Shown here: one piece after another, positions 17,667 through 26,900 of the stretch | How positions within the stretch are numbered: the first letter of the stretch is position 1 | How the letters are laid out: every line of letters starts with the position of its first letter | Assembly: GCA_964555515.1 (NCBI GenBank) | Contig: CAZKSJ010000001.1 | Coordinates: forward strand, 16,440-80,439 | Source: UBA1388 sp964555515 | Lineage (GTDB): Bacteria; Patescibacteriota; Microgenomatia; UBA1400; PJMF01 | Reading direction: 5' to 3' | DNA: 64,000 nt | The notes under the pieces: generated by a model | The model's input: only the letters and a program-made list of their open reading frames with translations | The model's database searches: none | What the model was told of the DNA's origin: nothing | Translations under genes and position numbers: made by a program

Positions 17667-18144
17667 GTATTACTCCCAACTGATTAATCTCAAAATTAAT
17701 TTGATCACCAGTGGATATATTTACCATCACGAATGTGTCTAAATCAGAGTTATAGTTCACTACTTCACCACTAACAGGAGAAAAAATTATTTCTCTCTGA
17801 GGCAAAGTTACCGATGAAAAACTTAGGTCTTGGGGTAAAGAAACAACAATATTGGCAGAATCAGACACATTAAAAGTGTCACCCTGAAACAAGATGTATT
17901 GGTCATCGTCCAAATACACACCATGTGGTAATACTTCGCCAACGTTGGTATAACTCCCTTGCATAGCCTGCATTTGTTGGCGTCTCATATCTGAGACAAT
18001 GGTTTGTTGATACTCATTAATGTTAGTTCTGGGGATCAATCCTGATAACGAAATGCCCGATAAAGCAAACACCACCACAAATAGCGACAACACAACTAAT
18101 ATTTCTACCAGAGTCATTCCTCTAGAATGTTTAGGATTTAGCAT
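17650..18144 (-). CDS. GspH/FimT-like minor prepilin
   Basis: 164 residues. Leader MLNPKHSRG, then MTLVEILVVLSLFVVVFAL, a standard class III signal with Glu +5. The body has the GspH pattern: a helix (SDMRRQQMQAMQG), then strands (HGVYLDDDQYILFQGD; REIIFSPVSGEV). It is the first gene of the minor-pilin operon and has its own leaderless-type promoter at the very end of the histidine kinase gene. Confidence 0.82.
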   Translation of the reverse strand: MLNPKHSRGMTLVEILVVLSLFVVVFALSGISLSGLIPRTNINEYQQTIVSDMRRQQMQAMQGSYTNVGEVLPHGVYLDDDQYILFQGDTFNVSDSANIVVSLPQDLSFSSVTLPQREIIFSPVSGEVVNYNSDLDTFVMVNISTGDQINFEINQLGVIHAQKN

Positions 18145-18155
18145 AGCAAATTATA
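18145..18155 (-). promoter_or_regulatory. Leaderless-type -10 box of the minor-pilin operon
   Basis: On the minus strand a perfect TATAAT (18155-18150) ends five bases before the ATG at 18144. It fits exactly between the stop of the kinase gene (18156) and the pilin start, so the pilin operon can be transcribed apart from the kinase operon. Confidence 0.6.
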
Positions 18156-20405
18156 TTATTCACTTTCTTTCTTCGAACTAGCAAAAGATTCTTCAGGCAC
18201 ACTTTTGTCTCCATTTTGAGGACGTATTTTTTTTAGTTCCTTTTCAGTATAGACTGGCACTGTAAAACTAAAAGTAGAACCTTTGTCATGGCCATCCGAC
18301 TCAACCCAAATTTTACCGCCATGCAACTCCACAATTGACTTACTGATATACAAACCTAAACCAGTACCTTGTGCCGCATCACCATTGGAGGCATATGATT
18401 CCTTCAGCATGCCAAACTTTTTAAACAACTTGGTCATCTGATCTTTATTCAAACCAACCCCAGTATCGATGACACTTATCGTCACAAACTGCTTGGTGGC
18501 GGTTAAACAGATCCTCACCTTGCCATTAGAAGGAGTGAACTTGAGCGCGTTACCGATCAAGTTGGTCAACACTTCTGAAATTTTGTCGCGATCAACCATC
18601 ACATCTGGTAAATCTGACATTTTGTGAGTTTTAGTAGTCGGGCACTCAATGGTCACCTGTACTCCATGCTCTTCAGATCTAGGCTGAAATTCGCCCACGA
18701 TTTGCTCCACCACCTCGCCAATATTTACCTGATCAATGTTGAGCACAATTCTGCCAGACTCAATTCTGGAAATGTTTAATAAATCATTAATCAATTGTGA
18801 CATCCGGTTAGCTGACGCATAAGCTCGGTCTAAATAAAACTTTTGTTTCCGTTGCAACTTGCCGCCCTTTCCCGCCAGCGTCATCCAGATATAGTTCTTG
18901 ATCGACACCATGGGAGTACGCAACTCATGCGAAGCAATTGATACAAATTCGTCTTTAAGTTTGTCTAGTTCCTGCAGTTTTTTATTGGCAGACACCAACT
19001 TGCCAGTTGCTCGATCAATTTCATCTTCTAAAGTAACATTAAATCTGCGAATTTCTTCATAGGCCTTGGCATTTTCGATGGCAACAGCTGCTTCTGAAGC
19101 AATAATGTTCACCAATTTTGCGTCCCGGTTGGAAAACGGATCTCCGGACAGCTTACCTCCCAGAGTAATTAAGCCAATTGTTTGGCCTTCTTTAATCATC
19201 TCAATGACCAACTCAAACTGGTACTTTTTGAATATATCCTGCAGTTTCGTGTCATTTAACGACTCATAAATCATCAACTCATTGGGATGAAGAAGATCTC
19301 CAATCTCCTTTTCATCAATTACTGGAGTCTGATCATAACCTTCACTGATGACCTGATAAACTTCATTTTCCTCGATCAAAATAATCATACCTCTACTAAT
19401 TTTCATGTTGCTCAGCATCCGCTGTAATAATCTGCGGCATAAATCCTCCAAAAGCAGTGTCGAGGCCATGATTAGTGTTAATTTGTGCAACAATTCTTCA
19501 AAATCGTAATAATCTTGATAAAAAATGTTATCTGTAGTCTTAGTGAGAAATCTTTTTAAGGGTTGTAGTGTAAAACCAACTACAATTGAGAATAATACAA
19601 AGATGCCTGCCAAACGTAGATCTATCAAGCTGCCAAACACTAGGTTGGAAAATAAAAACAGAAAAATACTTTGAAAAGCGGCAAAAATTATGAGTATTAA
19701 AAAATATGACACGGTTCTAGCTAGCACTGGTCTGATATCCAGGAGTTGGTATCTACCGATAGCGGAAGCAATCGCAACTGCGCCCAACAAAAGAAATAAT
19801 GGCGACCAGATGACGAACCAAGTCACATCAAAAATTAAGGGTAAAATCACGGTTGCCAAGAGCATTAATATCAAGCTGATAGAAATCCCCACAGCAATCA
19901 ACTGGAGTTGCTGCCGTAAATAACCTTTGCTAAGTCGATATTTTCGGATCAAGCTTACTACTCCTCCCAAAACTGCCCCCACCTGCAGCATCATGAACGA
20001 CAGTACTGCCGGGCCGGCTTCAATTTTTAATGAGCCATCATCAATTGATACTTTGGAAAAAATCAAACCCATATAGGCCAAGATGAAGTTTAGTAATACC
20101 CACAACAAGAGTAGAGCTTGAATTTTCAGATTGAAAATTAATTTTTGTGTCGGGAAAACTTTCACAAAACAGAAAAAGAAAGGTCCTGCGGGAATAGCTG
20201 AAAAAAGAATCATTTTCGAAAAAAAGTCCAACCCAATCTGAGAATTAGTGGTTAAAGCTAAATAATTGAAAATTGGATACAGGCTAATACAAAATAAGAG
20301 GAACGCAAAATAAATATGCGTCCCGCTTCGTCGATTCTTAAGAAGGATGAAAAGCCCCAACACAAAACTCGTAAAGGCAGTAACGATCGCGACAATAAGT
20401 TCCAT
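18156..20405 (-). CDS. Membrane histidine kinase with multi-helix sensor, GAF and kinase domains
   Basis: 749 residues. About nine transmembrane helices fill residues 1-285, like the 7TM/16TMR-type sensor modules. A GAF-like domain follows (about 300-450: LCRRLLQRMLSNMKISRGMIILIEE, SNRDAKLVNIIASEAAVAIENA). A coiled coil leads to HisKA with the phospho-His H493 (ASHELRTPM) and a full HATPase_c (N-box NLIGNALKF, G1 DTGVGL, G2 GTGLGLYI). The tail is acidic and unstructured. It is the last gene of the operon with the dehydrogenase, ligase, ThiF-like and nitroreductase genes (six bases after the nitroreductase stop), so it may sense their product or a related envelope signal. Confidence 0.88.
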   Translation of the reverse strand: MELIVAIVTAFTSFVLGLFILLKNRRSGTHIYFAFLLFCISLYPIFNYLALTTNSQIGLDFFSKMILFSAIPAGPFFFCFVKVFPTQKLIFNLKIQALLLLWVLLNFILAYMGLIFSKVSIDDGSLKIEAGPAVLSFMMLQVGAVLGGVVSLIRKYRLSKGYLRQQLQLIAVGISISLILMLLATVILPLIFDVTWFVIWSPLFLLLGAVAIASAIGRYQLLDIRPVLARTVSYFLILIIFAAFQSIFLFLFSNLVFGSLIDLRLAGIFVLFSIVVGFTLQPLKRFLTKTTDNIFYQDYYDFEELLHKLTLIMASTLLLEDLCRRLLQRMLSNMKISRGMIILIEENEVYQVISEGYDQTPVIDEKEIGDLLHPNELMIYESLNDTKLQDIFKKYQFELVIEMIKEGQTIGLITLGGKLSGDPFSNRDAKLVNIIASEAAVAIENAKAYEEIRRFNVTLEDEIDRATGKLVSANKKLQELDKLKDEFVSIASHELRTPMVSIKNYIWMTLAGKGGKLQRKQKFYLDRAYASANRMSQLINDLLNISRIESGRIVLNIDQVNIGEVVEQIVGEFQPRSEEHGVQVTIECPTTKTHKMSDLPDVMVDRDKISEVLTNLIGNALKFTPSNGKVRICLTATKQFVTISVIDTGVGLNKDQMTKLFKKFGMLKESYASNGDAAQGTGLGLYISKSIVELHGGKIWVESDGHDKGSTFSFTVPVYTEKELKKIRPQNGDKSVPEESFASSKKESE

Positions 20406-20411
20406 TGAGCT

Positions 20412-21560
20412 CTAGGATAAATCTACCGCCTCCAAAACACTTCTGCGTGGCGTGTGAATTTCCCTATTACCACTATACCCTAATCGAAAAAACATGTGGG
20501 GAGTGAGTTTGGGAATCTTGAAAAAGGACTTTAAAAATGTGGGATAATTTTGATTTTCGACGAGCGCTGCCATGGGCGTGGTGCTAATACCAAATTTTCT
20601 AGATACTAACGCAATTAATTGGTAGGCAATGCCTGCATTAATCCAACTAAGAGTATCGTCCTGACTGCCAGCAATGATGCCAACCGCCGGTGCAGAATTC
20701 AAGTTTTTGGCATCTTTGATCGATTGAATTTTGAGTGGCAAGACAAAGTAACGAATCACAACTGGACCCACCCAGGACATCAACATTGGTAAGCCAGAAA
20801 CAAACCCAGGCATACCGTCTGAACGCTTGGTGTTATTTGCGCGCAACCACTGGCTTAGTTCATCTCTAAATAATCGATCCGCAGACATCTCGTATGCTGC
20901 CTGACGATACTGTCCAGCCAACAACTTAATCGCCTCCTCTCCCTGCTCAATTCTAAATTCTTGACTGGAAAAAATTGTCACGTACCTGGTTGCTAATTCC
21001 ATAATTCGGCAAGGTATACGCTTGGGCAGATACTTTCCCTTATCGGAGTAACGTGTGGTGATGCTGTCAAAAAGAGCCCTGAGCAAAAGCAACCTCACTT
21101 CACTACCAACACTTTTTTGTTTCTGAAAACTAACTTGAATAAAGGATTTAGTTGCCACTAATTGCTGATTGCCAATCATCATTTGATTGTCTGCACGATC
21201 TTGCGATTGCTGGCCAGGTTGGTGGGAACTAGAATAGGGGTGGAAGTCTGATTGATCGCCTACCACCGTAAAGAAAGTTTCATAGCCATAAGCGGCAGCA
21301 GTTACCTGAACATTAGCTATAAAACAACCCAAACTGACAAATATCCCCCGATTCTTGGGGTCAGCTGCAGGCAAACAAAGCTGATAGTTAGGTTTAATCA
21401 ACAAACCATGTTCATAAATCTGCAACTTCCACGGCTGAGTATTATGAGTTGAGGGCGCCAGTATACCCGCCTTAAGACTTTCAATTATCACTATCGCTAA
21501 AGACTGACCTGATTGGGGGTGGTGTAAATGCTGCCAAGCATTGTAGTTCTTAGTTTTCAC
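20412..21560 (-). CDS. Nitroreductase-family FMN enzyme (Acg/TM1586-like)
   Basis: 382 residues, two tandem nitroreductase-like halves. The FMN-binding signature is ILAPSTHNTQPWKLQIYEHG near the N-terminus; the C-terminal half has LSWINAGIAYQLIALVSRKFGISTTPMAALVEN and a final RLGYSGN, typical of the family. The large, extra-domain form resembles the Acg group and the C-terminal part of actinobacterial two-domain ThiF-nitroreductase proteins. It follows the ThiF-like gene with no gap (21561 is the ThiF stop), which supports joint action. Likely chemistry is an FMN-dependent oxidation or reduction of a product activated by the neighbours; the substrate is unknown. Confidence 0.78.
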   Translation of the reverse strand: MKTKNYNAWQHLHHPQSGQSLAIVIIESLKAGILAPSTHNTQPWKLQIYEHGLLIKPNYQLCLPAADPKNRGIFVSLGCFIANVQVTAAAYGYETFFTVVGDQSDFHPYSSSHQPGQQSQDRADNQMMIGNQQLVATKSFIQVSFQKQKSVGSEVRLLLLRALFDSITTRYSDKGKYLPKRIPCRIMELATRYVTIFSSQEFRIEQGEEAIKLLAGQYRQAAYEMSADRLFRDELSQWLRANNTKRSDGMPGFVSGLPMLMSWVGPVVIRYFVLPLKIQSIKDAKNLNSAPAVGIIAGSQDDTLSWINAGIAYQLIALVSRKFGISTTPMAALVENQNYPTFLKSFFKIPKLTPHMFFRLGYSGNREIHTPRRSVLEAVDLS

Positions 21561-22652
21561 TCAAATGACCTCCATCATATCCTCAATGCCAAACAAACTG
21601 GGAAAATGAACTTTAGTTTGTTGACTGGGAATCTTTTTTTGTAAAGCAATCTGTCTGACTAAAAAAGCAACTAATCCCGCTCCAACGGTGACTGAACTGA
21701 ATAGCTGTGGTCTACCTGCAAGATTTTTCTCCAATTGTGCCACCGAGTTTCTCGCTCTGAGCGGCACATTATTTTTCCCAACCAAAGTCACAGCCAACAT
21801 TTTTTTCTGATCGTCTGGCAGTTGATTGTTGACAATTTTCTCTAGCAACGCTGGGGTAACCCTACCATGAAACGGCTGCAAAGACCCAAGATCATAGCGT
21901 TCAACATCAAATAGCACTGAGTCACCGAGGTTGGTGCACATCACCAGAGGCAAGAGATGCTCTTGAGCAGTCAATCTGAGCAACACTTTCATCGGAAAGT
22001 CATCAATGGCATCAATTATCAGCTGCGGCCGAAATTTGCCTTTCATTAATTCTTGCAACAATTGATCGGATGCTCTGGTTTTTATAACATTCAGCTTGAG
22101 AAATGGATCAAGTTGGTACAAATCTTGCGCCATCCGCTCCGCTTTGGACTGGCCTACCGCCAATAAATCTACCGGCACGCGGTTTAGATTAGAAATCGCG
22201 AAAGTATCATCATCACAAATGGTCATGTTTTGAGCACCACCACCTTGGATGATAGCTCTAGCAATCACTCCACCAATTGACATACCAAAAATGGCTACTT
22301 TAAAGTTACGAAGCTGCAACTGCTCTTCAAAAGTAATTAGCTCTCGGTTGCGATTAGTTCGCAGAGCAAAAAATTCCTGCTCTGGCAGCAAATGAATAAT
22401 TATCTCTCTCCAAGGATAATAAACCCACGTGCCGGAAATATGATTCTTGGGTTTGAGTCTTTCATCGATAAAAGCCCGCAGTTTTTGCAGATTGCTCGCT
22501 TCTGATGGATGAATAATTCCAAAAAGTTCCTCTAACTGTTGCTCATAATGATCGATGATGGTTACTTTAGGATGGTGAAGTAACCATTCTTTCAAATCTT
22601 TGCGTGAGTGTGATTCAGCTGAAAATATGAGTGGTGAGCTGTCTTGCTGCAT
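21561..22652 (-). CDS. ThiF/E1-like adenylating enzyme
   Basis: 363 residues. An N-terminal domain of about 110 residues without a clear match (WVYYPWREIIIHLLPE) precedes a ThiF/MoeB/E1 Rossmann domain: nucleotide loop VAIFGMSIGGVIARAI, then CDDDTFAISNLNRV, with the Asp and the Asn-Arg pair that bind ATP in E1 enzymes, and LIIDAIDDFPMKVLL. There is no CxxC zinc pair. E1-like proteins adenylate a C-terminal carboxylate of a carrier or a peptide. No ubiquitin-like or ThiS/MoaD carrier gene is visible nearby, so the partner is an open question. It pairs with the nitroreductase. Confidence 0.78.
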   Translation of the reverse strand: MQQDSSPLIFSAESHSRKDLKEWLLHHPKVTIIDHYEQQLEELFGIIHPSEASNLQKLRAFIDERLKPKNHISGTWVYYPWREIIIHLLPEQEFFALRTNRNRELITFEEQLQLRNFKVAIFGMSIGGVIARAIIQGGGAQNMTICDDDTFAISNLNRVPVDLLAVGQSKAERMAQDLYQLDPFLKLNVIKTRASDQLLQELMKGKFRPQLIIDAIDDFPMKVLLRLTAQEHLLPLVMCTNLGDSVLFDVERYDLGSLQPFHGRVTPALLEKIVNNQLPDDQKKMLAVTLVGKNNVPLRARNSVAQLEKNLAGRPQLFSSVTVGAGLVAFLVRQIALQKKIPSQQTKVHFPSLFGIEDMMEVI

Positions 22653-22669
22653 TCTACATTAATCATTTG

Positions 22670-24196
22670 TTACTTATTAATCCATCGCTGCTTAATAACT
22701 GGGTTAAAGTATTTGGGATGGTGATGTTCCCAAAAAATAACATTTGGCTCAGCACGACCATCGATGGTTTCATAGGTTCTTCTGTATGGTGAGTTTTCAA
22801 TTTTCAACCTTTCAACAAGTGTGTCTGTGACTGCTTGCTTGAGTGATTCTGAATTAGTCACACCGTTTTTCAACTCCACATTAATATCCAACCGCTGATT
22901 GTGATCTGGGTCATACTTAACTTCCATAGTGAATCTGCCTGTGACTGAATTTTCTAACACAGGACTTAGTAGAGCACGTCTAATTGTCTCTGGATAGACA
23001 GTAAAACCATAAAAACTCACCGAAAAATCACGCCTTTCGTAAACGTACACAAAGGGCAACTGCCAAATTGTGTGATCAATTTTTAACTCCTTGGCAACCT
23101 GTTTCAAATCAACACCATGGTCGTTAAAGTTGTTGAGCATGGTTTCATAGGAAATCACTCTGCCTCGATCTTTTAAGTCGTATCTAGTTAGGGGGAGGCC
23201 GCTGTAGGCAGAACAAATTAAATCGCCGTCAACATCTTCAAAATAGAACATATCTGGGAAAAATTGAGTTAAGGTAGGTACTCTGTATATTTTATTAAAC
23301 ACCTGATCAAAAAGTGGTTTAATTTGATAGGCTTGTCTTCTTGCCATAATTGACAGGGGAGTTTCATAAGACATGGTACCCAAGTCAACGGTGCCATATT
23401 GATTCAAGGTATGAGTATAAATATTATCTAAGCCAGTTGCTTTCGCGACATAGTCCCGAAAAGACTCACTAAAAACTTCAGCCGCAAAAATAAAGCCAAG
23501 CTTGTGATTTGTCCAATCTAAACCATCTCTTTTGGCTTCATCTAAAGTATCTTTGAGAAAAGGACCGTAACTACCAATGATAATTTGGTCAAAATAAGGT
23601 CCCAATTGTTTGACCGCTTTAATGATCTCTTGAGCGCTCACACCTGGGGTAATGACGCTCAATGGATAGTGCCTGGTATCGGCAATGTACTTGATAGCTT
23701 GATACGTAAATAAACCCCCGATCCACTGTCCCATGGGAAAGCCCACAATGTACAATGTGGACTTTTTATCAACTTGAAAATTCGTCAACAGGTAGAGCTC
23801 TGCCATCGAAGCGTACTGCCAATCTTGATCACTTTCTCTAGGAAAATAGAATGGTTCACCAGTTGAACCTGTGGTTGATGCCACGGTGGAGTGCTTGGAT
23901 GATAATTTGCCGTCCCAAGATAACGCATCGAGAGGGTATTGTCTTAAATAACTATCCTTACTGACAGGGGGAACTTTTTTAAAATCAGCAATGGTTTTAA
24001 TGGTTTGGGGCTTAATTTTGTGTTTATGTAAAAAGTCTCGATAAGCTGGCACTCTCAGCGACATCTGGTGAAAAAGCTGCAACACGCGCACATCACCTCT
24101 TTTTTGCCAGTATGATTCTGGATTATGTTTTAATTTGTGAAGCAGCTTGGCTGGCTGCAGATAACCAGATGCAATTAATTTCCGCTTATTCTTCAT
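22670..24196 (-). CDS. PaaK-like adenylate-forming ligase (phenylacetate-CoA ligase family)
   Basis: 508 residues. ANL-superfamily motifs in order: STTGSTGEPF (ATP loop), NQYGTVDLG (aromatic plus Asp), LTRYDLKDRGRV (the Asp that holds the ribose) and a C-terminal domain (SVSFYGFTVYPETIRRALL). The N-terminal PVSKDSYLRQYPLDAL also fits PaaK relatives. Such enzymes activate a carboxylic acid as acyl-AMP and usually pass it to CoA. Coupled to the dehydrogenase upstream (11-base overlap), it may activate the 2-oxo acid that the dehydrogenase makes, or a derivative. Substrate not predictable from sequence. Confidence 0.8.
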   Translation of the reverse strand: MKNKRKLIASGYLQPAKLLHKLKHNPESYWQKRGDVRVLQLFHQMSLRVPAYRDFLHKHKIKPQTIKTIADFKKVPPVSKDSYLRQYPLDALSWDGKLSSKHSTVASTTGSTGEPFYFPRESDQDWQYASMAELYLLTNFQVDKKSTLYIVGFPMGQWIGGLFTYQAIKYIADTRHYPLSVITPGVSAQEIIKAVKQLGPYFDQIIIGSYGPFLKDTLDEAKRDGLDWTNHKLGFIFAAEVFSESFRDYVAKATGLDNIYTHTLNQYGTVDLGTMSYETPLSIMARRQAYQIKPLFDQVFNKIYRVPTLTQFFPDMFYFEDVDGDLICSAYSGLPLTRYDLKDRGRVISYETMLNNFNDHGVDLKQVAKELKIDHTIWQLPFVYVYERRDFSVSFYGFTVYPETIRRALLSPVLENSVTGRFTMEVKYDPDHNQRLDINVELKNGVTNSESLKQAVTDTLVERLKIENSPYRRTYETIDGRAEPNVIFWEHHHPKYFNPVIKQRWINK

Positions 24197-25241
24197 GAGA
24201 TTCTATTTTCTGTTGATTGATTTCATCGGCAATGAGATGTGGTGATCGCTTAGTTTTGTAACTCAAGCTAAATATCTGGTCAAGCTCTGCTGCTATTTCA
24301 TCAAGTTTCTTCATCACCCGCTGATGATTCCGCCGAGGATATTCATACTCATCGACCACGCTGATTAAACCGCCGGCATTAATAATGTAATCAGGTGTGT
24401 AAAGTATATTTCTTTGATAAAGTAGGTCACCCATGTTTGGGGCAGACAATTGGTTATTTGCCCCACCAGCCACCAACTTGCACTGCAGTTGCTTGACAGT
24501 CTTTTCATTGATGATACCGTACATGGCGCATGGTACAAAAACATCAACTGGCAACATAGTAATGGCTTCTGGTTTAACCAATTCTATTTTTGGATACATT
24601 TTTTTAATTTTGGCGGCCACGTTATCCAATACATCAGTAGCATAAATCTTGGCTGCAGTAGGATAAAGTTGGTTAAGCACCCCAGATCCAATTTTTCCCA
24701 GACCCTGGATAGCAAAAGTTCTTTGATGAAATTCATCATCACCAAAGACATGCTTCAAGCCAACTTTCATTCCTTTGATGATGCCGGCCACGGTGTACTT
24801 AACCGGGTCTATTTCACCACCCACCACGTGTTGACTAGACTTCTTGAGTTGTTTCACCTGCTCTTGGCTCATACCTATGTCAGCACCTGTAATAAACCGT
24901 CCTGCCAATAAATTAACATCGTCGGCATAGGCGGCGATCATTTGCGGAGTAACATCCTCAGGACGAGCAATAATGACCGCTTTTGCTCCACCGTAAGGCA
25001 AGTTGGCGGCGGCGGACTTAAAAGACATTATTTTTGCTAAGCGCAGCGCATCTTTTAACGCTTCAATTTGATTTGAATAAGGATAAATTCTTGTAGCTCC
25101 AAAAGCCTTGAGTTTTTTTGAGCCACGGTGAATAGCAATGAATCCTTCTAACTTGCTGGCTGGATGCCTGAGATAAACCACCAAACGGTGTTGATCATAC
25201 TCTTTTAAGTCAAGATGCGATGATGAATTGCTTTGTGTCAT
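24186..25241 (-). CDS. Glu/Leu/Phe/Val dehydrogenase family enzyme (Leu/Val-type)
   Basis: 351 residues, the length of leucine/valine/phenylalanine dehydrogenases and shorter than glutamate dehydrogenase. Key residues are kept: LAKIMSFKSAAANLPYGGAKAVI (both substrate and catalytic Lys), TGADIGMS (Asp) and the Rossmann loop AIQGLGKIGSGVL. C-terminal NAGGLISVVDEYEY is also typical. The enzyme converts a branched-chain or aromatic L-amino acid to its 2-oxo acid with NAD+. It opens the five-gene operon that ends in the histidine kinase; an AGGGATCA stretch serves as a modest ribosome binding site. In an organism with scarce amino-acid metabolism its role is more likely in this local pathway than in nitrogen supply (inference). 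Confidence 0.85.
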   Translation of the reverse strand: MTQSNSSSHLDLKEYDQHRLVVYLRHPASKLEGFIAIHRGSKKLKAFGATRIYPYSNQIEALKDALRLAKIMSFKSAAANLPYGGAKAVIIARPEDVTPQMIAAYADDVNLLAGRFITGADIGMSQEQVKQLKKSSQHVVGGEIDPVKYTVAGIIKGMKVGLKHVFGDDEFHQRTFAIQGLGKIGSGVLNQLYPTAAKIYATDVLDNVAAKIKKMYPKIELVKPEAITMLPVDVFVPCAMYGIINEKTVKQLQCKLVAGGANNQLSAPNMGDLLYQRNILYTPDYIINAGGLISVVDEYEYPRRNHQRVMKKLDEIAAELDQIFSLSYKTKRSPHLIADEINQQKIESHEE

Positions 25242-25271
25242 TGATCCCTAAAACTTGCCCATAACTTTTAC

Positions 25272-25306
25272 TTGATTTTTCTGAATGCTATCAGTATGCT
25301 TGGCCT
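25272..25306 (+). promoter_or_regulatory. Leaderless-type promoter of the divergent response regulator
   Basis: TTGATT (25272-25277), a 17-base spacer, TATGCT (25295-25300), then six bases and the ATG at 25307. This is one of the clearest two-box promoters in the window and predicts an mRNA starting at the ATG. It faces away from the dehydrogenase operon. Confidence 0.65.
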
Positions 25307-25771
25307 ATGAACACTTCACTTGTAGAACCCTCAAATCCAGTCAAAAAAGCTCAATCAGCTGATGTCAGTAATCCTACTACAAAAGCTGCCAATAGCAAAA
25401 ATGGTAAAAAAGTCCTCATTGCTGATGATGAATTATACATCAGGGAACTTTATGAAGAAGTGCTGATCAGTGAAGGCTATGTGGTTGAGGGGGTTGCAGA
25501 CGGTAAAACAGCCTTGGACAAAATTTCTGAGGGAGGATGGGATCTCATTACCTTAGATGTGATCATGCCCAAGTTGGATGGCCTAGGAGTACTCACCAAG
25601 CTCCAAGAATCGCCGCCAAAAAAGAAGAATGGGCCGATTATTTTACTGACTAGTCTGGCCAATGATCCTGCAGTTCAGGAGGCTCAAAAAAAAGGCGCTG
25701 CGCAAGTCATCATCAAAACTGAAATCACCCCCAAACAATTTGTGGATCTGGTCAACAAAACCATTGGGTAA
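25307..25771 (+). CDS. Single-domain response regulator (CheY-like)
   Basis: 154 residues: a flexible N-terminal 35 residues, then one receiver domain (KKVLIADDELYIRELYEEVL; acidic pair DD; phospho-Asp in LITLDVIMPKLDGLG; Thr/Ser in ILLTSLAND; Lys in VIIKTEI). No output domain. It is divergent from the operon encoding the histidine kinase and next to pilC, so it may be that kinase's partner and act by protein contact, perhaps on the pilus machinery. The partner assignment is inference from location. Confidence 0.85.
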   Translation: MNTSLVEPSNPVKKAQSADVSNPTTKAANSKNGKKVLIADDELYIRELYEEVLISEGYVVEGVADGKTALDKISEGGWDLITLDVIMPKLDGLGVLTKLQESPPKKKNGPIILLTSLANDPAVQEAQKKGAAQVIIKTEITPKQFVDLVNKTIG

Positions 25772-25841
25772 CAACTTCGCTTTTTCTCACAAAATTACTC
25801 GCAGACAGGCAATAGCTGCGTTTGAAATTGAGAAATAATCT

Positions 25842-26897
25842 CTATCTGCCCCCAACTGAACCAATCAAACCATAAATAGGAGCGATGATCGCCATCATCA
25901 TGCCCCCCACAGCCAGTCCCACAAATACTAGCAAGAGAGGTTCTAATAAGGCAGTCATTTTCTTCACAGATTTACTCACTTTGTAATCCATGTTATCAGA
26001 CACGTTTTGCATGGCCTCTTCGAGAGTGCCGCTTTTTTCGCCAACCTCCATCAATTTAATGATAATTCCAGGAATAATATTACGCTTGCTCTGCAGACCA
26101 TGAGAAAAAGGATGACCTGCTAAAGCTTGCTCACGTGCCTTATCTACCAGATCTCTCACTTCCTTTTTCAAAATGACTTCTTGAGCAAGCTCTAGAGAAG
26201 TTGTGATAGGAATACCAGAGGATAATAGTAAGTGTAAGCTCCGGCTAAACCTGGTTAGATCAATCTCTCTGATTAATTTAGAAACTCCCGGAAATGAAAG
26301 CACAATTTGGAGCATCAGCTCACGTTTGGTTTGATAGAGAACAAACAACAAGGCAATTAATAAAAACAAAATACCCAAGACAATTAGCCAGTTATTTATT
26401 AATAAATTAGATGTATATATCAATGCTTTTGTAGCCATAGGCAACTTGACATTCAACCTACTAAATACTGTGGAGATTCTTGGAATAACAAACAGCAGCA
26501 TTCCTAATAAAACGCTAATAAAAACGATCATCACCACAATTGGGTAAAACATGGCAGACTTGACGCCATCTATAAATTCCATCTCTTTCTTGATGTTGCC
26601 CTGCAAATCGCGCAGTGTTTCCTCAAGCGTGCCAGCCTCTTCAGCTGCTTTGATCAAGCTGACCGTTACCTTGTCAAAGGTGTATGGATACCGAGAAAAG
26701 GAGTCAGAGATCTGCTTGCCAGCGGTGACATCCTCCCGCAAAGATAACAAAATCTTTTTTTGATTTCCTTTTGCTTCTGATAAAAGCGAGTCCACTGTTT
26801 CTGAAATAGGAATTCCGGCCGACAGCATGGTCGTCATGTTGGCAATCAATCCAATTTTTTCTTCCTGAGACAGTCTGATTCTGCCAAATCCCAACAT
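25842..26897 (-). CDS. pilC: Type IV pilus inner-membrane platform protein PilC/GspF
   Basis: 351 residues with the two T2SSF helical domains (about 13-135 and 215-338), each followed by membrane helices (FYPIVVMIVFISVLLGMLLFVIP; a central helix pair; a final ALLEPLLLVFVGLAVGGMMMAII). Conserved MLSAGIPISETVD and LLLSSGIPITTSLELA repeats are clear. It is slightly short against about 400 residues, having lost the N-terminal tail. It begins three bases after the pilB stop, so the two form an operon. No pilT, pilD, pilQ or secretin gene is in the window. Confidence 0.92.
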   Translation of the reverse strand: MLGFGRIRLSQEEKIGLIANMTTMLSAGIPISETVDSLLSEAKGNQKKILLSLREDVTAGKQISDSFSRYPYTFDKVTVSLIKAAEEAGTLEETLRDLQGNIKKEMEFIDGVKSAMFYPIVVMIVFISVLLGMLLFVIPRISTVFSRLNVKLPMATKALIYTSNLLINNWLIVLGILFLLIALLFVLYQTKRELMLQIVLSFPGVSKLIREIDLTRFSRSLHLLLSSGIPITTSLELAQEVILKKEVRDLVDKAREQALAGHPFSHGLQSKRNIIPGIIIKLMEVGEKSGTLEEAMQNVSDNMDYKVSKSVKKMTALLEPLLLVFVGLAVGGMMMAIIAPIYGLIGSVGGR

Positions 26898-26900
26898 TGC

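Noticed and set aside
24450..24911. A 153-residue reading frame opposite the dehydrogenase gene
   Set aside because: It lies wholly antisense to a well-conserved enzyme and has no family features or start signals.
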